64,000 nucleotides of DNA, from IMG/VR virus record IMGVR_UViG_3300022562_001990, positions 1 through 64,000 of that record. One strand, 5' to 3'. Position 1 is the first letter of the stretch. The number at the start of each line of letters is the position of its first letter. Made by a program: the position numbers and the translations under genes. The notes under the pieces were generated by a model. The model saw only the letters and a list, made by a program, of their open reading frames with translations. It ran no database searches and was not told the origin of the DNA. The DNA comes from a virus. This document shows, piece by piece, positions 15,731-25,581 of the stretch.

Positions 15731-16027
15731 ATGGCCATCGAGGCCTGGAGGAAGCAGCAGCGCATCGAGCTCTACAAGACCATCGCTGGCGTCACGGCCT
15801 CGGTGAATCCAGAGAGCGCTCAGAAGGCGTTGCGGCAACTCATCGAAGAGATGTTCCCGGAGGTTGCGACCGAGCGGGAGCGAGCAGTCGACAAGGCCCT
15901 GGAAATCATGGAGAAGGAGAAAGACAAGTCCTACAAAGTCGCTGCCGTTGGTAGTTCACTTGGGAAGGGATCTTGGGGCCGGATGCAGAATATACTGAAG
16001 CAGAAGAAGAGGCCGAGGAGACCGTAG
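15731..16027 (+). CDS. Second tail chaperone-like ORF
   Basis: 98 residues, helical and basic at the C-terminus. It lies immediately before the tape measure, whose GTG abuts its stop. An AGGAG sits just before the ATG at 15731, so it may be translated on its own. It is in the minus-one frame of the preceding gene, with no stop between them, so it could also be the extension made by programmed frameshifting. Confidence 0.55.
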   Translation: MAIEAWRKQQRIELYKTIAGVTASVNPESAQKALRQLIEEMFPEVATERERAVDKALEIMEKEKDKSYKVAAVGSSLGKGSWGRMQNILKQKKRPRRP

Positions 16028-19000
16028 GTGGCAACTGAATTCAATTACGTCGTCAACGTAGACACGACCCGTGTCATGGGTGCGATGTCGGAGGTTCGTT
16101 CCCAGATGGGAATGGCTCTCGGCGGCGTACCTTCTCAGTTTGCCCCGACGGGTCCCATGGCCCAGATGATGGCTGGCCTCGAGAGCAGGGCGGGCTCCAT
16201 CCTCGGACGGACACACACCGATCCGGGGATGGCCTACAACCCGCACTACGGCCAGGTCCATGCAACGACGACAGCAGAGCAGGAAGCCGCGGTCGCCCGT
16301 CACGGCCTGGCGGCAGCTGAGGCCATGCGGCCTCCGGGAGTATCTGCCTACGAGTACGCGGCAGGCGTTCACGAGAACGCAATCGAGCGCCAGCAGCAAG
16401 CCAGGAACGCGGCGCGCAATGCCGCTCAATCCACCTTCCTCAGTGGCGCTGGTGGCCTTGCTGCGGGCGAGGCAGCCTTTGCCGGGGCAAGCCTCGTCGG
16501 CGGTGCGCTTGGAGCCCGAGTAGGAGCGCGCCTCTTTGGCGGCGGCTTGGGCGGTGCGGCGGCCGGGGCAGGCCGATTCCTTGGCGGCATGGGTCTCGGA
16601 ATCATGGCCTTCGGCATGGCTGAGGAGTATGTCGGCGGAAAGATTCGAGATCACTACGCGGAGATCGAGCGGGTCAGCGGCGTTACCAACGAGCTCGCCG
16701 ATATCGTAGGTGGCGGCCGCAACCTGACTAGAACCCAGAGGTACGAGACAGGTATCGCGGCGCGCGAGGCAGCCAGGGACATCAACATGGATGTCCAGCA
16801 GATGGGAACGATCGCCTCGCTGGCACGGCACACCGGGCTGCTTCCGAGCACCACTGATCCGACCAAGCTACGTGAGCAGCTCGGCAACCTAGCCAAGGCC
16901 GTCGATGAGGGAGCCTCAGCCCTTCACACGTCGCTTGGCAATGCGGCAATGGTGATCCGCTCGGCGGCGAAGCAGGGGCTCTCGGCCGAGGAGGGGATCC
17001 TTCGGGCAGGGGCCGCTGGCGGCGCAGAGCAGTACCTGGCGGCCCAGTCGCGCTATGAAGCCTTCGGGCGCCAGGGTGCTCAGTTTGCGCTGTCCCAGCG
17101 CCTCACAGAGCAGCAAGGCTTCGCGATGTTCACCGGGGCTCTCGGCCAGGCTGCCGGGGCCGGAATCTCTCCGGAGCAGATGAAGGTCCTCGGCGGCCGT
17201 TACGGCGCCGCTCAGCTCATTGGAGGCGCCCAGATCGCCTCTGCCATGAGTCCGCTCGGCGAGCTCCAGCTCATGGCGGGCACCGGCGGCGAGGCGCTCG
17301 GCGGAATGATGGATATGCCTGGTCAGGCACTGGCAGCGATGTCGGGCGGAGAAGGCCTGATGACCAACATGATGCGGTTCCAGGTCTACAAGGACGATCT
17401 GCGCCGCGGGATTGGAGCCAAGGGTATCCGCACCATGGCTCGCCAGCAGATGCAGATGGGCGCCGACATGCTCGAGTCCCTGGGCATGGGCGGTAGCAAC
17501 AAGGAGAGGATGGCTTTCTGGGCTCAGAGCCAAATGGGGATGAACCCAACCCAGGCGCTTGCCTACGCGGGCGCCATGGGAGCAGGAGGCGGTGGAGGTG
17601 GGCCCGGCGGTGGTGGAGCTGGCGGCGAAGCCTATGCTCGACGGCTCGATACGTTCCAGAACATGCAAATGCACAGGGCAGGCCTTGCAGCTCTTGGAGC
17701 ATTCGACCCCAAGAGCGCAGCGGACTATACGGAAGGATACGGATTCGGATCTGGATATGCCCTGGAAGGCGGCATGACAGGATTCATGGTCGGAGGTCCG
17801 AAGGGTGCCGTCATTGGCGCTGCCGCAGGACTTGTTGCCGGAAACGCAAAGGCGGCGTGGAACTTCGGCAAGGACCTGTTTGACACGGGGCCCGGACTCT
17901 TCGCCAGCGCCCAGGAGAAGGCTGACTACTACAACCGCCGCGACGCGGCCGAGTACGATGCGAAGGTTTCCGCGTTCAAGGAAAGATACGGCAGCATTGA
18001 CATCAACATGGATGTAGCTGCACGAGTACGCTCGGCACCGCTCCGGCGAGTTCAGCTAGACGCCTCCACTTCGATGTCCTCCGCAGCACTTAGTCGGTAC
18101 ACCGGTGTGATGAGCGTACTAAACCTGTCTCCAGTGGAGGCGGGTCCCGGAACCCTGGGCATCGGAGACAGAAGCCTGAACATAAGAGATCTCCGCGAGC
18201 GCGCGAAGATGGCGGATGCGCCGGCGATAGTTACCGACAAGGTGAAGGATATTGCCTACAAACTTGTAGTTGAAAATCCGAACAAGGAACTGAACGAGGC
18301 AAGGAAGGAATACAAGCGAGCATTCACTCAGCTTGCCGAAGACGACTTTCATGCACCAGATCGCATCCCCGAAGGAGAGAAGGCGGAGTACATCGCTGAG
18401 AAGCGTCGCGATGCAATCAAGAGGCTTAACCAGTCTGCTGGCGTAATGGTAAAGGCCGCCGGCGATGCGGGCATCAACGCTGACTATAGGATTGCCGGGG
18501 CTGTTGGGCCGAAGGTTCGTGGCCTAGCAGGCGAGTTGCTCGGGGGCTGGGAAGCACCAAAGCTTCATGCCCAGATGAGGACCGATATCACATTGGCGGC
18601 AAGTCTCGCGGAGGAGGAGGGCGCAGCCCAGCAGCGCATGGTCAACTACATCCTAAGAGCTTCCGGCGAGCGTGGGATGGCGGCTGGCGGTTCCCCGGCT
18701 GGACGCATGACCGACGAAGAGCTGAGAAGTGAATACGATCTTCTCACACAAGGAGAACAGTACAGAGGGACGCGCGTTCTTGGAAAGTACCCTGGAGATA
18801 CGTTCGAAGAGTTTAAGAAGAGATTCCCTCGAGGAGTTCAAGGTGAACTAACGGAGAGAATCAGCAAGGGGGGCATGAAGGCCGTCAAGGACGTCGATCA
18901 GATGTTGCTTGGGGATTTTGTCCCAGGGATCGCTGAGGAGTATGCGGAGTCGGGTAGCTACGAAAAAGCGATCGCCTCCTTCAGCGAGAAGATCGCAGGA

Positions 19001-19660
19001 AGAAGTCGAGGCTCTCGCAATCTTGCAATGGGCGGAACAGATGTTCGGTATGTCAACGAAGCTCTCTCTGACCCTGCGATACGAAAGGCCATTGCGTCCG
19101 GAGACGTTGATCTGATCAAGAAGGGGATGGGCCGCATTGCTCGAAAAGAGGAGTACGAGGGTGTTGATGCGGCAAAAATTATTCAAACCGTGACGACGGG
19201 GAAGATGGCCCCAGCGGAGCTTGATGGAGGGAACTTGCTTGTCGGAGCAGTTGCTCTTGCGGACAAGCTCACAGAAGGAGCTGCATCGAAAGCCATTGCG
19301 GGTGGTGCCCTTGGATCTGATATCGCAGAGGCACTAACTCCTGTGTCTCTCATAGGGCCAAAGGGCAACGCAGGAAGGTGGGCAAGGAACCTTTACGATA
19401 TGGGAACGAACCCCGAGTCGGAAGTGGCCGGCAAGAAGAAGCGTCCTCGAGAGGCTATGGCAGCTCACGCAATCGGATTCGGTCAGCAGGAGTCGGCGCT
19501 CACCACGATCAACAGAGCGCTGGAGAAAACTCACAGGATGCTCGGCGCCCTGGAAAAGGACATGATGGGGAGAAGGGGCAGCGCAGCTGGCTCCGGAGGG
19601 AACGATAGTCCGGCCTCGAGAGGCGGCGCCGGAGGTTCAGGAAGGCCACCAGGAACATGA
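16028..19660 (+). CDS. Tail tape measure protein
   Basis: 1210 residues from a GTG directly after the previous stop. It has the expected composition: Ala/Gly-rich helices, an N-terminal FNYVVNVDTTRVMGAMSEV helix typical of tape measures, and three hydrophobic stretches (about residues 140-200 and 580-605) that could cross the host membrane on DNA entry. There is a glycine run near residue 520 (GGGGGGPGGGGAGG). No peptidoglycan hydrolase motif was seen. At about 0.15 nm per residue it would set a tail of roughly 180 nm. Its length and place make the call safe. Confidence 0.88.
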   Translation: MATEFNYVVNVDTTRVMGAMSEVRSQMGMALGGVPSQFAPTGPMAQMMAGLESRAGSILGRTHTDPGMAYNPHYGQVHATTTAEQEAAVARHGLAAAEAMRPPGVSAYEYAAGVHENAIERQQQARNAARNAAQSTFLSGAGGLAAGEAAFAGASLVGGALGARVGARLFGGGLGGAAAGAGRFLGGMGLGIMAFGMAEEYVGGKIRDHYAEIERVSGVTNELADIVGGGRNLTRTQRYETGIAAREAARDINMDVQQMGTIASLARHTGLLPSTTDPTKLREQLGNLAKAVDEGASALHTSLGNAAMVIRSAAKQGLSAEEGILRAGAAGGAEQYLAAQSRYEAFGRQGAQFALSQRLTEQQGFAMFTGALGQAAGAGISPEQMKVLGGRYGAAQLIGGAQIASAMSPLGELQLMAGTGGEALGGMMDMPGQALAAMSGGEGLMTNMMRFQVYKDDLRRGIGAKGIRTMARQQMQMGADMLESLGMGGSNKERMAFWAQSQMGMNPTQALAYAGAMGAGGGGGGPGGGGAGGEAYARRLDTFQNMQMHRAGLAALGAFDPKSAADYTEGYGFGSGYALEGGMTGFMVGGPKGAVIGAAAGLVAGNAKAAWNFGKDLFDTGPGLFASAQEKADYYNRRDAAEYDAKVSAFKERYGSIDINMDVAARVRSAPLRRVQLDASTSMSSAALSRYTGVMSVLNLSPVEAGPGTLGIGDRSLNIRDLRERAKMADAPAIVTDKVKDIAYKLVVENPNKELNEARKEYKRAFTQLAEDDFHAPDRIPEGEKAEYIAEKRRDAIKRLNQSAGVMVKAAGDAGINADYRIAGAVGPKVRGLAGELLGGWEAPKLHAQMRTDITLAASLAEEEGAAQQRMVNYILRASGERGMAAGGSPAGRMTDEELRSEYDLLTQGEQYRGTRVLGKYPGDTFEEFKKRFPRGVQGELTERISKGGMKAVKDVDQMLLGDFVPGIAEEYAESGSYEKAIASFSEKIAGRSRGSRNLAMGGTDVRYVNEALSDPAIRKAIASGDVDLIKKGMGRIARKEEYEGVDAAKIIQTVTTGKMAPAELDGGNLLVGAVALADKLTEGAASKAIAGGALGSDIAEALTPVSLIGPKGNAGRWARNLYDMGTNPESEVAGKKKRPREAMAAHAIGFGQQESALTTINRALEKTHRMLGALEKDMMGRRGSAAGSGGNDSPASRGGAGGSGRPPGT

Positions 19661-20580
19661 GCACACCACCAGGAGATCAGGGTTGGGGCAAAGGCCAGTG
19701 GGGTGTATCCCCGTGGGGAATCGGCTTTATCGAGCCACCATCCCCTCCAGTTGTGACGGCAATCTCCCCAGTCAACGGAGAGACGGGCGTTGCCCAAAGT
19801 CGGCCGATTGTACTTTCCATCACCGACAACGAAGAGGTTGCGCTTGCAAGCATTCGAGTTGCCGTAGGAGGAATCAACTACATCTTCGGCGGAGTCGCGC
19901 AAAACGGAGCCGACGTTTCCTTCGAGGTCAATGACGGCAATGGCGTAGACATCGAAATCTACCTACCCGAGAAAATGCCCCTGGGCTCTCGCCAGGAGGT
20001 TGCGGTCAGTGTCAAAGACAACGACGGCCTCGAGACCAACGAGTCCATCTTCTTCACCGTTGGTGTTGGCGGTCGGCTACTCAGCGTGGTCAATCCAGCG
20101 CCGAACCTCCTCATCGCAAGATTCAACGAGGCTATGACCCATGACGAGGAGTTCCTTTTCCCTGGCAACTGGCTGATCAGAACCATCACGGAGGGAGCCC
20201 CAGACCTTGTGATCACCAAGGTCTCCGTCGACCCCGGCCAGGCGAACGTCGCCTTCCTCGAGCATGAAGGCGGAGGCTCGACCTACGAGCTCACTGTCAT
20301 CAAGGTGAGCACCGCCGACGGTGATGCCCTCGAGCTCGGACAGAACAGTGCCGTCTTCGAGCTCATCTACAGCCAGGAGGAAGATCCTCGGATCAGTCTT
20401 TTCAATACGATCTTCGGTCCCATCGGAGTCTCCCAGCGAGTTCGGAACCGGAGAACGATGGACGACCACGTCATCAATAGATCCATCGCCCTTGGCATGG
20501 ACGAGCAGTTCAGGCTCAGATTCCAGTCCCTCGACGGAACGCAGGGTAGGGACGGTCGACCAGGAACCAGGAGAACGTAA
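19657..20580 (+). CDS. Tail protein with Ig-like domains
   Basis: 307 residues; ATGA overlap with the tape measure. After an aromatic N-terminus (GWGKGQWGVSPWGIGF) come two beta-sandwich domains, the first with SPVNGETGVAQSRPIVLSI (Big/cadherin-like surface domain signature). The C-terminal 60 residues are charged. It is probably part of the distal tail or baseplate, from its place between the tape measure and the hub genes. Confidence 0.65.
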   Translation: MSTPPGDQGWGKGQWGVSPWGIGFIEPPSPPVVTAISPVNGETGVAQSRPIVLSITDNEEVALASIRVAVGGINYIFGGVAQNGADVSFEVNDGNGVDIEIYLPEKMPLGSRQEVAVSVKDNDGLETNESIFFTVGVGGRLLSVVNPAPNLLIARFNEAMTHDEEFLFPGNWLIRTITEGAPDLVITKVSVDPGQANVAFLEHEGGGSTYELTVIKVSTADGDALELGQNSAVFELIYSQEEDPRISLFNTIFGPIGVSQRVRNRRTMDDHVINRSIALGMDEQFRLRFQSLDGTQGRDGRPGTRRT

Positions 20581-21716
20581 TGGCATCGCGGACAACCAGC
20601 AAGGAAGAGATCTCAGCCGTCCTCGAGGGAAGGGGTCCGCTCGGTGCCGAGCGGCTAATCGAGTACAACATCTTCCTCACAGATGGCTTTGGAGGTCCGC
20701 CGTCTGGGTCCGTGCAGTTTCTTGATGGTCCGGGCGTTCCTGCGCAGATCGACGGATTCAGCAACGACGATTCCTATCGTCGGTCGCGCCACCTCTATCG
20801 GAATGCGAACAAGGAGTCCCTGTCGATCAATGCAGAGAATCTGCGAGAAAACTCTCTGGCTCGCCAACTCGACAGCAAGCGAGACCAGCCTGCGACGATC
20901 CGACTCATTCGCAGGAGGAAGCCAGAAGAGCTTCCCGTGGAGGACTCGACAGAGAAGCGTGTCCCATGGGTGAACCTGATCCCACCAAACACCAAGTTCT
21001 TCCTCGAGCAGGTCCAAGAGAACCGGGAGGAAAAGGTTCAGATCATCGACACCTTCGGTGAGTGGATCGCCTTTTTCTTCGGTCGCCGCCCAGAGATCTA
21101 CAGCTACTCGGGCACACTCCTCAACGCGAAGAACCATGACTGGAAGAATGAGTTCCAGCAGAACTACGACTACTTCCTTCGTGGATCCCAGGCGGTAAAG
21201 AACCGCGCCACGATCATCATGCAGTACGACGACGTGGTCGTCGAAGGCTACATGCTGAACTCGACAATCACGCAGGCCGCCGTCGCCGACAACGCGGTCC
21301 CCTTCCAGTTCAACCTCTTGGTGATCAACAGGTCGCCGCTTAACCCGGCAAGGATGCTGGGGCTACGCTTCCAGCGTTCGACCCGGACCGAACTCGAGAA
21401 CCAGCTCTTCAACGATATCCAGTCTTCGCTCGACCTTGGAGATACTGCCGAGACAGCCGCAGAGAGACTGGCCTCGCTGGAGACGTTCCTCATCATGAGG
21501 GAGTACTTCTCCGGGAACTACGCTCCGTCCGCTGGTACGACCACCCACCGAACCAACACCAACAACCTTGAGTCTGGAGCCAGCGTGATCCCTGGGCAGA
21601 ACGTCGGACTCAAGAACGAGCCCCTGAGCCCCTCTTCGTTTGCAAGCGGAACCACGAAATCGATCGAGGAGAACGGCGTCACGATTCCTGGGCTCGGCGT
21701 AGAGAGCCTGGAGTAG
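20580..21716 (+). CDS. Baseplate/distal tail protein
   Basis: 378 residues. The central domain (about 110-255) includes FGEWIAFFFGRRPEIYSYSG and DYFLRGSQAVKNRATIIMQY, which resembles tube-like folds of distal tail or baseplate hub proteins (an inference from pattern). The C-terminal 100 residues are Ser/Thr/Asn-rich. The start overlaps the previous stop by one base (TAATG). The neighbours on both sides are tail genes. Confidence 0.6.
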   Translation: MASRTTSKEEISAVLEGRGPLGAERLIEYNIFLTDGFGGPPSGSVQFLDGPGVPAQIDGFSNDDSYRRSRHLYRNANKESLSINAENLRENSLARQLDSKRDQPATIRLIRRRKPEELPVEDSTEKRVPWVNLIPPNTKFFLEQVQENREEKVQIIDTFGEWIAFFFGRRPEIYSYSGTLLNAKNHDWKNEFQQNYDYFLRGSQAVKNRATIIMQYDDVVVEGYMLNSTITQAAVADNAVPFQFNLLVINRSPLNPARMLGLRFQRSTRTELENQLFNDIQSSLDLGDTAETAAERLASLETFLIMREYFSGNYAPSAGTTTHRTNTNNLESGASVIPGQNVGLKNEPLSPSSFASGTTKSIEENGVTIPGLGVESLE

Positions 21717-21719
21717 TCG

Positions 21720-24700
21720 ATGCCCGGTCATGGCAAAGGAGCAGAAGTAAAGCTTCGGCTTTACATGGAGGGTCGGCTGGTCGAGAACGCTCTCAACCAC
21801 GTCCAGGTCTCCGGTCATACTGGGTCGCCAGCCACAGCACAGCTGTCCCTCGTCCCCACCAACACGATCAAGCATATCCTTCCGGGAACGTGGGTTCATG
21901 TCTTTGCGACGGACCCCTGGGACCAGAACCCAAGAGGAGATGTCGGGGACTACAAGCTTCTCTTCGAGGGCATTGTTGTCTCTCGTGGATTCACCCGCGC
22001 AGACGACGGGCGAGCTCTTTCGGTTCAGTGTGCCGATCCATCCATCTACTGGGTGGAGGCGAGGCAGTTCTGGCTCAGCATTACCTCGGCCAATGGTGGC
22101 ATTGTTGACCAGCTCGCCATCCAAACATCGGGCGGATACGGACGCTTTGGGTCGGTCACGGCGGAGGGCGTGTATGGCTACATGATTCCGAAGATCGCTC
22201 TCACCAAAGACCAGGGCGAAGAACGGTTCATGGATACGATGATCTCGGTCATCGACGACATCGGCAATGTCAATCCGTTCTACACGAACGCGCGCAACCG
22301 CTTCCGCATCACCGACAGGATCATCCGCGGCAATGCGGGAAACACGGAGAAGCTGTTCCAACTCGCGTTGCTAAGCGACTTCCTGGACGGACTCGGAGGA
22401 GGGCAGTCCGGGCAGTCGAACCTTGCCCAGCTCGTGAACCAGCTGCTCGGATCCATCATGCATGAGTGGGTCTCGGTTCCGGCGCCGCCATATGTTTCAA
22501 CGAGAATCTTCAGCCGAGATGTCTTCGGAAACATCAAGCGCAAGAAGACGACAGTCAACAGAACCGATAGCCGAGGTCGTCGCAAGGTCGACCTGTTCGA
22601 GTATGAGACCGCTATCGACAGCGTCGTTGCCAGCTACATCTTCAAGCCGCACGTCTACACCCTGTCGCCGCCCACCTGCAACGTGCTGTTTCCGAACATG
22701 TACGACCAGATGTCGTACCAAGAGAACTTCATGCAGGAGACAACGCGGCTGCAGATGATGCCGCAGCTTCCAATGAAGAACCAGCGGCAGCTCATGGGCC
22801 TCTACATGCTGAGGCCTGCCGAGATCGAGCTCTTTACTGCGCAAATCCGAGATGAGAACAGCAAGTCCCCTGGCAAGCGCACGCCTGACGGGAAGTATGC
22901 CGATGGTGCTGGGCAGGCACCCCGTTTCAATGACTATGACTGGACGACCAACGAAGAGCGAATCCGAGGGATCGTCTACAACTTCATCAACCTGGCGCCT
23001 GCTCCGTCGACGCTTACGCTGCAGGGCCAGGGCAAGAAGGAGCCCGACGGCAACCGGAAAGGGGGCATCCCCGACTACCTTCAGAACGTCGCCAGCTACG
23101 AGTACTTCAAGGCCAAGTTCGCGGCCCGCCAGTCATCCCTCTCGGGTCCGTTCAACATGCGGCCGATCCCAGGATTCCCCATCCTTGCGCTGGACGACTC
23201 TGATGCCGACATGAACATCGTGGCGTATCTCGATGCGATCGTTCACGACATTTCTGCCAACGGATCCGCTACGACGCAGTACGCAATCCAGTACCCAAGG
23301 TTCGTGGACGAAGTCGATTTCAACCGCCCACGGTTCAAGGCGGCGGGAACAAAGTACGAGGGGCAGCTCGACTTCGACCTCTACCGGGACGAGCGGGGAA
23401 ACTACGACTTCGGGACCATCTATGACGGAGAGAATGCTCCGCCGATCCCTGAATGGTTCGACGAGAAGCTACGCTCGCTTACCGGTCTGAACGATACCTA
23501 CGCTGAATGGTTTGGCTCCAATGTTGGAGTCGTCCAGTCGTTTCTTTTCGAGGACGCGGACGACAACGAGGTTGCCTTGATCGCACAGCAGGAGGCTGAG
23601 CGCACCCAGGAGTACGAGGAGCTTGGCATCGATGCATCCAAGGGAGTGAACCTCAAAGTCACCACTCCGTCGCAGGTGCCGGGGGTGACAGGAGAGACGA
23701 TTACTGCGAGCGATGCACTCTCCGACAAGAACAAGGACGACATCCAGAGAGCAAACGACAAGATCACTTTGCAGGATGCGACCGACGAGCTCAACGACGC
23801 CTACCGTCGATCTCGGGGTGACAACAGAGAGTTCGAGCTTGCATCGACTGTCACGGACCGATCGTTCACCAGAATCGACGAAGCCTTCCGTTTTGTCGGA
23901 GCATCCTCCGTGGAGTACGCGGACAGGACGAAGAAGCCAAGCCAGAGTGCACGGGTTACCTTCGACAAGAACCCTGCCGCCACGAGGCGGGTTGATTACC
24001 GCACGGCGAAGTTCAGGACCTTCGTCGGAGATACGTCCACAGGCTCAGGCTACTATGGTGTCAAAGAGGGCGAGGCAAAGCCAAACCCAACAACGACCTC
24101 GACGACGGTGTCCGATGCAACCGCCGGCCAGGTCGAGGTAGATGCCGTTTCCGGAGCCGACGCAGCCGCGCCAGAGGACAGGATGTCCGGTGCCTTCCCG
24201 GTCTTTGACACAACGGTCCATACGGGCGATGAGGCCCTGGACCAAAAGACGAGGGACTCCCTTCTCACGAGCAACTCGGAGCGAGCACCTTCCGATCGAG
24301 CTCGCTATGACGGGCGGCCGGTCATGTTCGACTTCGAGTTTCGCATCTGGCAAGACTCGCTTCGCATTGCAGGCTTCTCTCCCACGGGGGAGCGGATCGC
24401 CGATGCCGCCGAACTTGCCACGAATTACGTGACGGAGAGGGGTCAGACGCGCCCCGCTACGGCGCAGGAGCTCGCACAGGCCCGAGAGGCAAGGGCTGCC
24501 GCCATCGCCGCCCGGAAGGAAGAGGAGGAGGCAAGGGCTTCGAAGGGGCGTGGAAACCCCAGTAAGGATCCGAACATGGCGCCAAGCCAACAGGCTCCGA
24601 CCGGAGACGGCCTCTACCAGAAAGAGAAGCCAGCACTTCCACAGCCACTATCGGAGAAGCAGGTCATTGATCTGCGGCGGGCAGTCATCGATGCTTACAG

Positions 24701-24737
24701 AGATGAGCTTGAGAGGAACCGTGGATTCACTGGATAA
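21720..24737 (+). CDS. Baseplate hub-like protein
   Basis: 1005 residues. The N-terminal region (VKLRLYMEGRLVENALNHVQ, then LLFEGIVVSRGFTRADDGRA and LSVQCADPSIYWVEA) follows the gpD/gp27 hub pattern, in which paired tube-like beta domains form the trimeric hub under the tube. Long helical and disordered segments make up the C-terminal half, ending with VIDLRRAVIDAYRDELERN. It is much larger than T4 gp27 (391 residues). It overlaps the sigma-like gene by 17 bases. Confidence 0.65.
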   Translation: MPGHGKGAEVKLRLYMEGRLVENALNHVQVSGHTGSPATAQLSLVPTNTIKHILPGTWVHVFATDPWDQNPRGDVGDYKLLFEGIVVSRGFTRADDGRALSVQCADPSIYWVEARQFWLSITSANGGIVDQLAIQTSGGYGRFGSVTAEGVYGYMIPKIALTKDQGEERFMDTMISVIDDIGNVNPFYTNARNRFRITDRIIRGNAGNTEKLFQLALLSDFLDGLGGGQSGQSNLAQLVNQLLGSIMHEWVSVPAPPYVSTRIFSRDVFGNIKRKKTTVNRTDSRGRRKVDLFEYETAIDSVVASYIFKPHVYTLSPPTCNVLFPNMYDQMSYQENFMQETTRLQMMPQLPMKNQRQLMGLYMLRPAEIELFTAQIRDENSKSPGKRTPDGKYADGAGQAPRFNDYDWTTNEERIRGIVYNFINLAPAPSTLTLQGQGKKEPDGNRKGGIPDYLQNVASYEYFKAKFAARQSSLSGPFNMRPIPGFPILALDDSDADMNIVAYLDAIVHDISANGSATTQYAIQYPRFVDEVDFNRPRFKAAGTKYEGQLDFDLYRDERGNYDFGTIYDGENAPPIPEWFDEKLRSLTGLNDTYAEWFGSNVGVVQSFLFEDADDNEVALIAQQEAERTQEYEELGIDASKGVNLKVTTPSQVPGVTGETITASDALSDKNKDDIQRANDKITLQDATDELNDAYRRSRGDNREFELASTVTDRSFTRIDEAFRFVGASSVEYADRTKKPSQSARVTFDKNPAATRRVDYRTAKFRTFVGDTSTGSGYYGVKEGEAKPNPTTTSTTVSDATAGQVEVDAVSGADAAAPEDRMSGAFPVFDTTVHTGDEALDQKTRDSLLTSNSERAPSDRARYDGRPVMFDFEFRIWQDSLRIAGFSPTGERIADAAELATNYVTERGQTRPATAQELAQAREARAAAIAARKEEEEARASKGRGNPSKDPNMAPSQQAPTGDGLYQKEKPALPQPLSEKQVIDLRRAVIDAYRDELERNRGFTG

Positions 24738-25581
24738 AAATGAAGACCTCGAGCTCGACGTAGAGGCTGAGCTTGAAGAGTGGCTAGAGAAGCAGGCTGC
24801 AGAGATGGGAATCTCGCAGGATGACCTGCGCCAGCAGGAGCTCGATGCGTGGGAGCGCTGGCGTTCGAACCCCAACCCAGAGGATTTTAGCTGGCTCTAC
24901 AACAGCCACCAGCCACTCATCAACAGCGCAGGAGGCAGGTATCTCCGTACCGTGCAGCTTCCTAAGGCCGCAATCAAGAGCAGGCTTCTTCGGAACTACG
25001 TCAAGGCTCTCGAGACCTACGACCCGACCCGCGGAACCCAGCTGAGCAGCCATGTCTACAGTGGACTTGGGTACCGGATGCAGAGGTATATCCAGAAGTA
25101 CACGAATGTCGGTCGAATCCCCGATGACCGAGCGTGGATGATCCCCATGATCCAACAAAGGGAAGCCGCCTTGAATGATCTCCTGGGAAGGAAGCCGTCC
25201 GACGCCGAGCTAGCAGATGACATCCTCGTCTCGCAGCAGGGCCTATCCGACCTTCGGCGGGGACAGGTGACGCCCAAGAACGTGGCCACTACACGCAGGG
25301 AGCTGCGCAACGACCTCATTGCCGAGGAGGCCGGCGGAGAGGCTCAGCTTGGCGGCCGGTCTTATGTTGAGCAGCAGGCAGTGTTCCTCCATGGCTCGTT
25401 GAACCCGGAGCAGCAGCTCGTGCTCGAGCATACCTTCGAGGGATTCGGCAAGCCCATCATCACCGACGTGGACCAGCTTTCGAAGGAGCTGGACATGTCG
25501 CCGCAAAAGGTTCGCGCAATCAAGAAGCAGCTCGAAAGGAAGCTGGAGCGCTACTACCGCTCGACGAATGTGAGTGACTGA
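24721..25581 (+). CDS. Sigma-70-family-like transcription factor
   Basis: 286 residues from a GTG at 24721 with AGAGG upstream. An upstream ATG at 24703 is also possible. After an acidic N-terminus, residues 90-137 (RNYVKALETYDPTRGTQLSS, then YSGLGYRMQRYIQKY) match sigma region 2, including the YDPxRGT motif and the basic aromatic region 2.3-2.4. A region 3-like helix follows (LLGRKPSDAELADDI). The C-terminus (DQLSKELDMSPQKVRAIKKQ) is a region 4 helix-turn-helix. The gene sits inside the baseplate operon, overlapping the hub gene, so it is expressed with virion proteins. It may direct the phage or host polymerase to phage promoters, or be a virion component. Confidence 0.82.
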   Translation: MDSLDKNEDLELDVEAELEEWLEKQAAEMGISQDDLRQQELDAWERWRSNPNPEDFSWLYNSHQPLINSAGGRYLRTVQLPKAAIKSRLLRNYVKALETYDPTRGTQLSSHVYSGLGYRMQRYIQKYTNVGRIPDDRAWMIPMIQQREAALNDLLGRKPSDAELADDILVSQQGLSDLRRGQVTPKNVATTRRELRNDLIAEEAGGEAQLGGRSYVEQQAVFLHGSLNPEQQLVLEHTFEGFGKPIITDVDQLSKELDMSPQKVRAIKKQLERKLERYYRSTNVSD

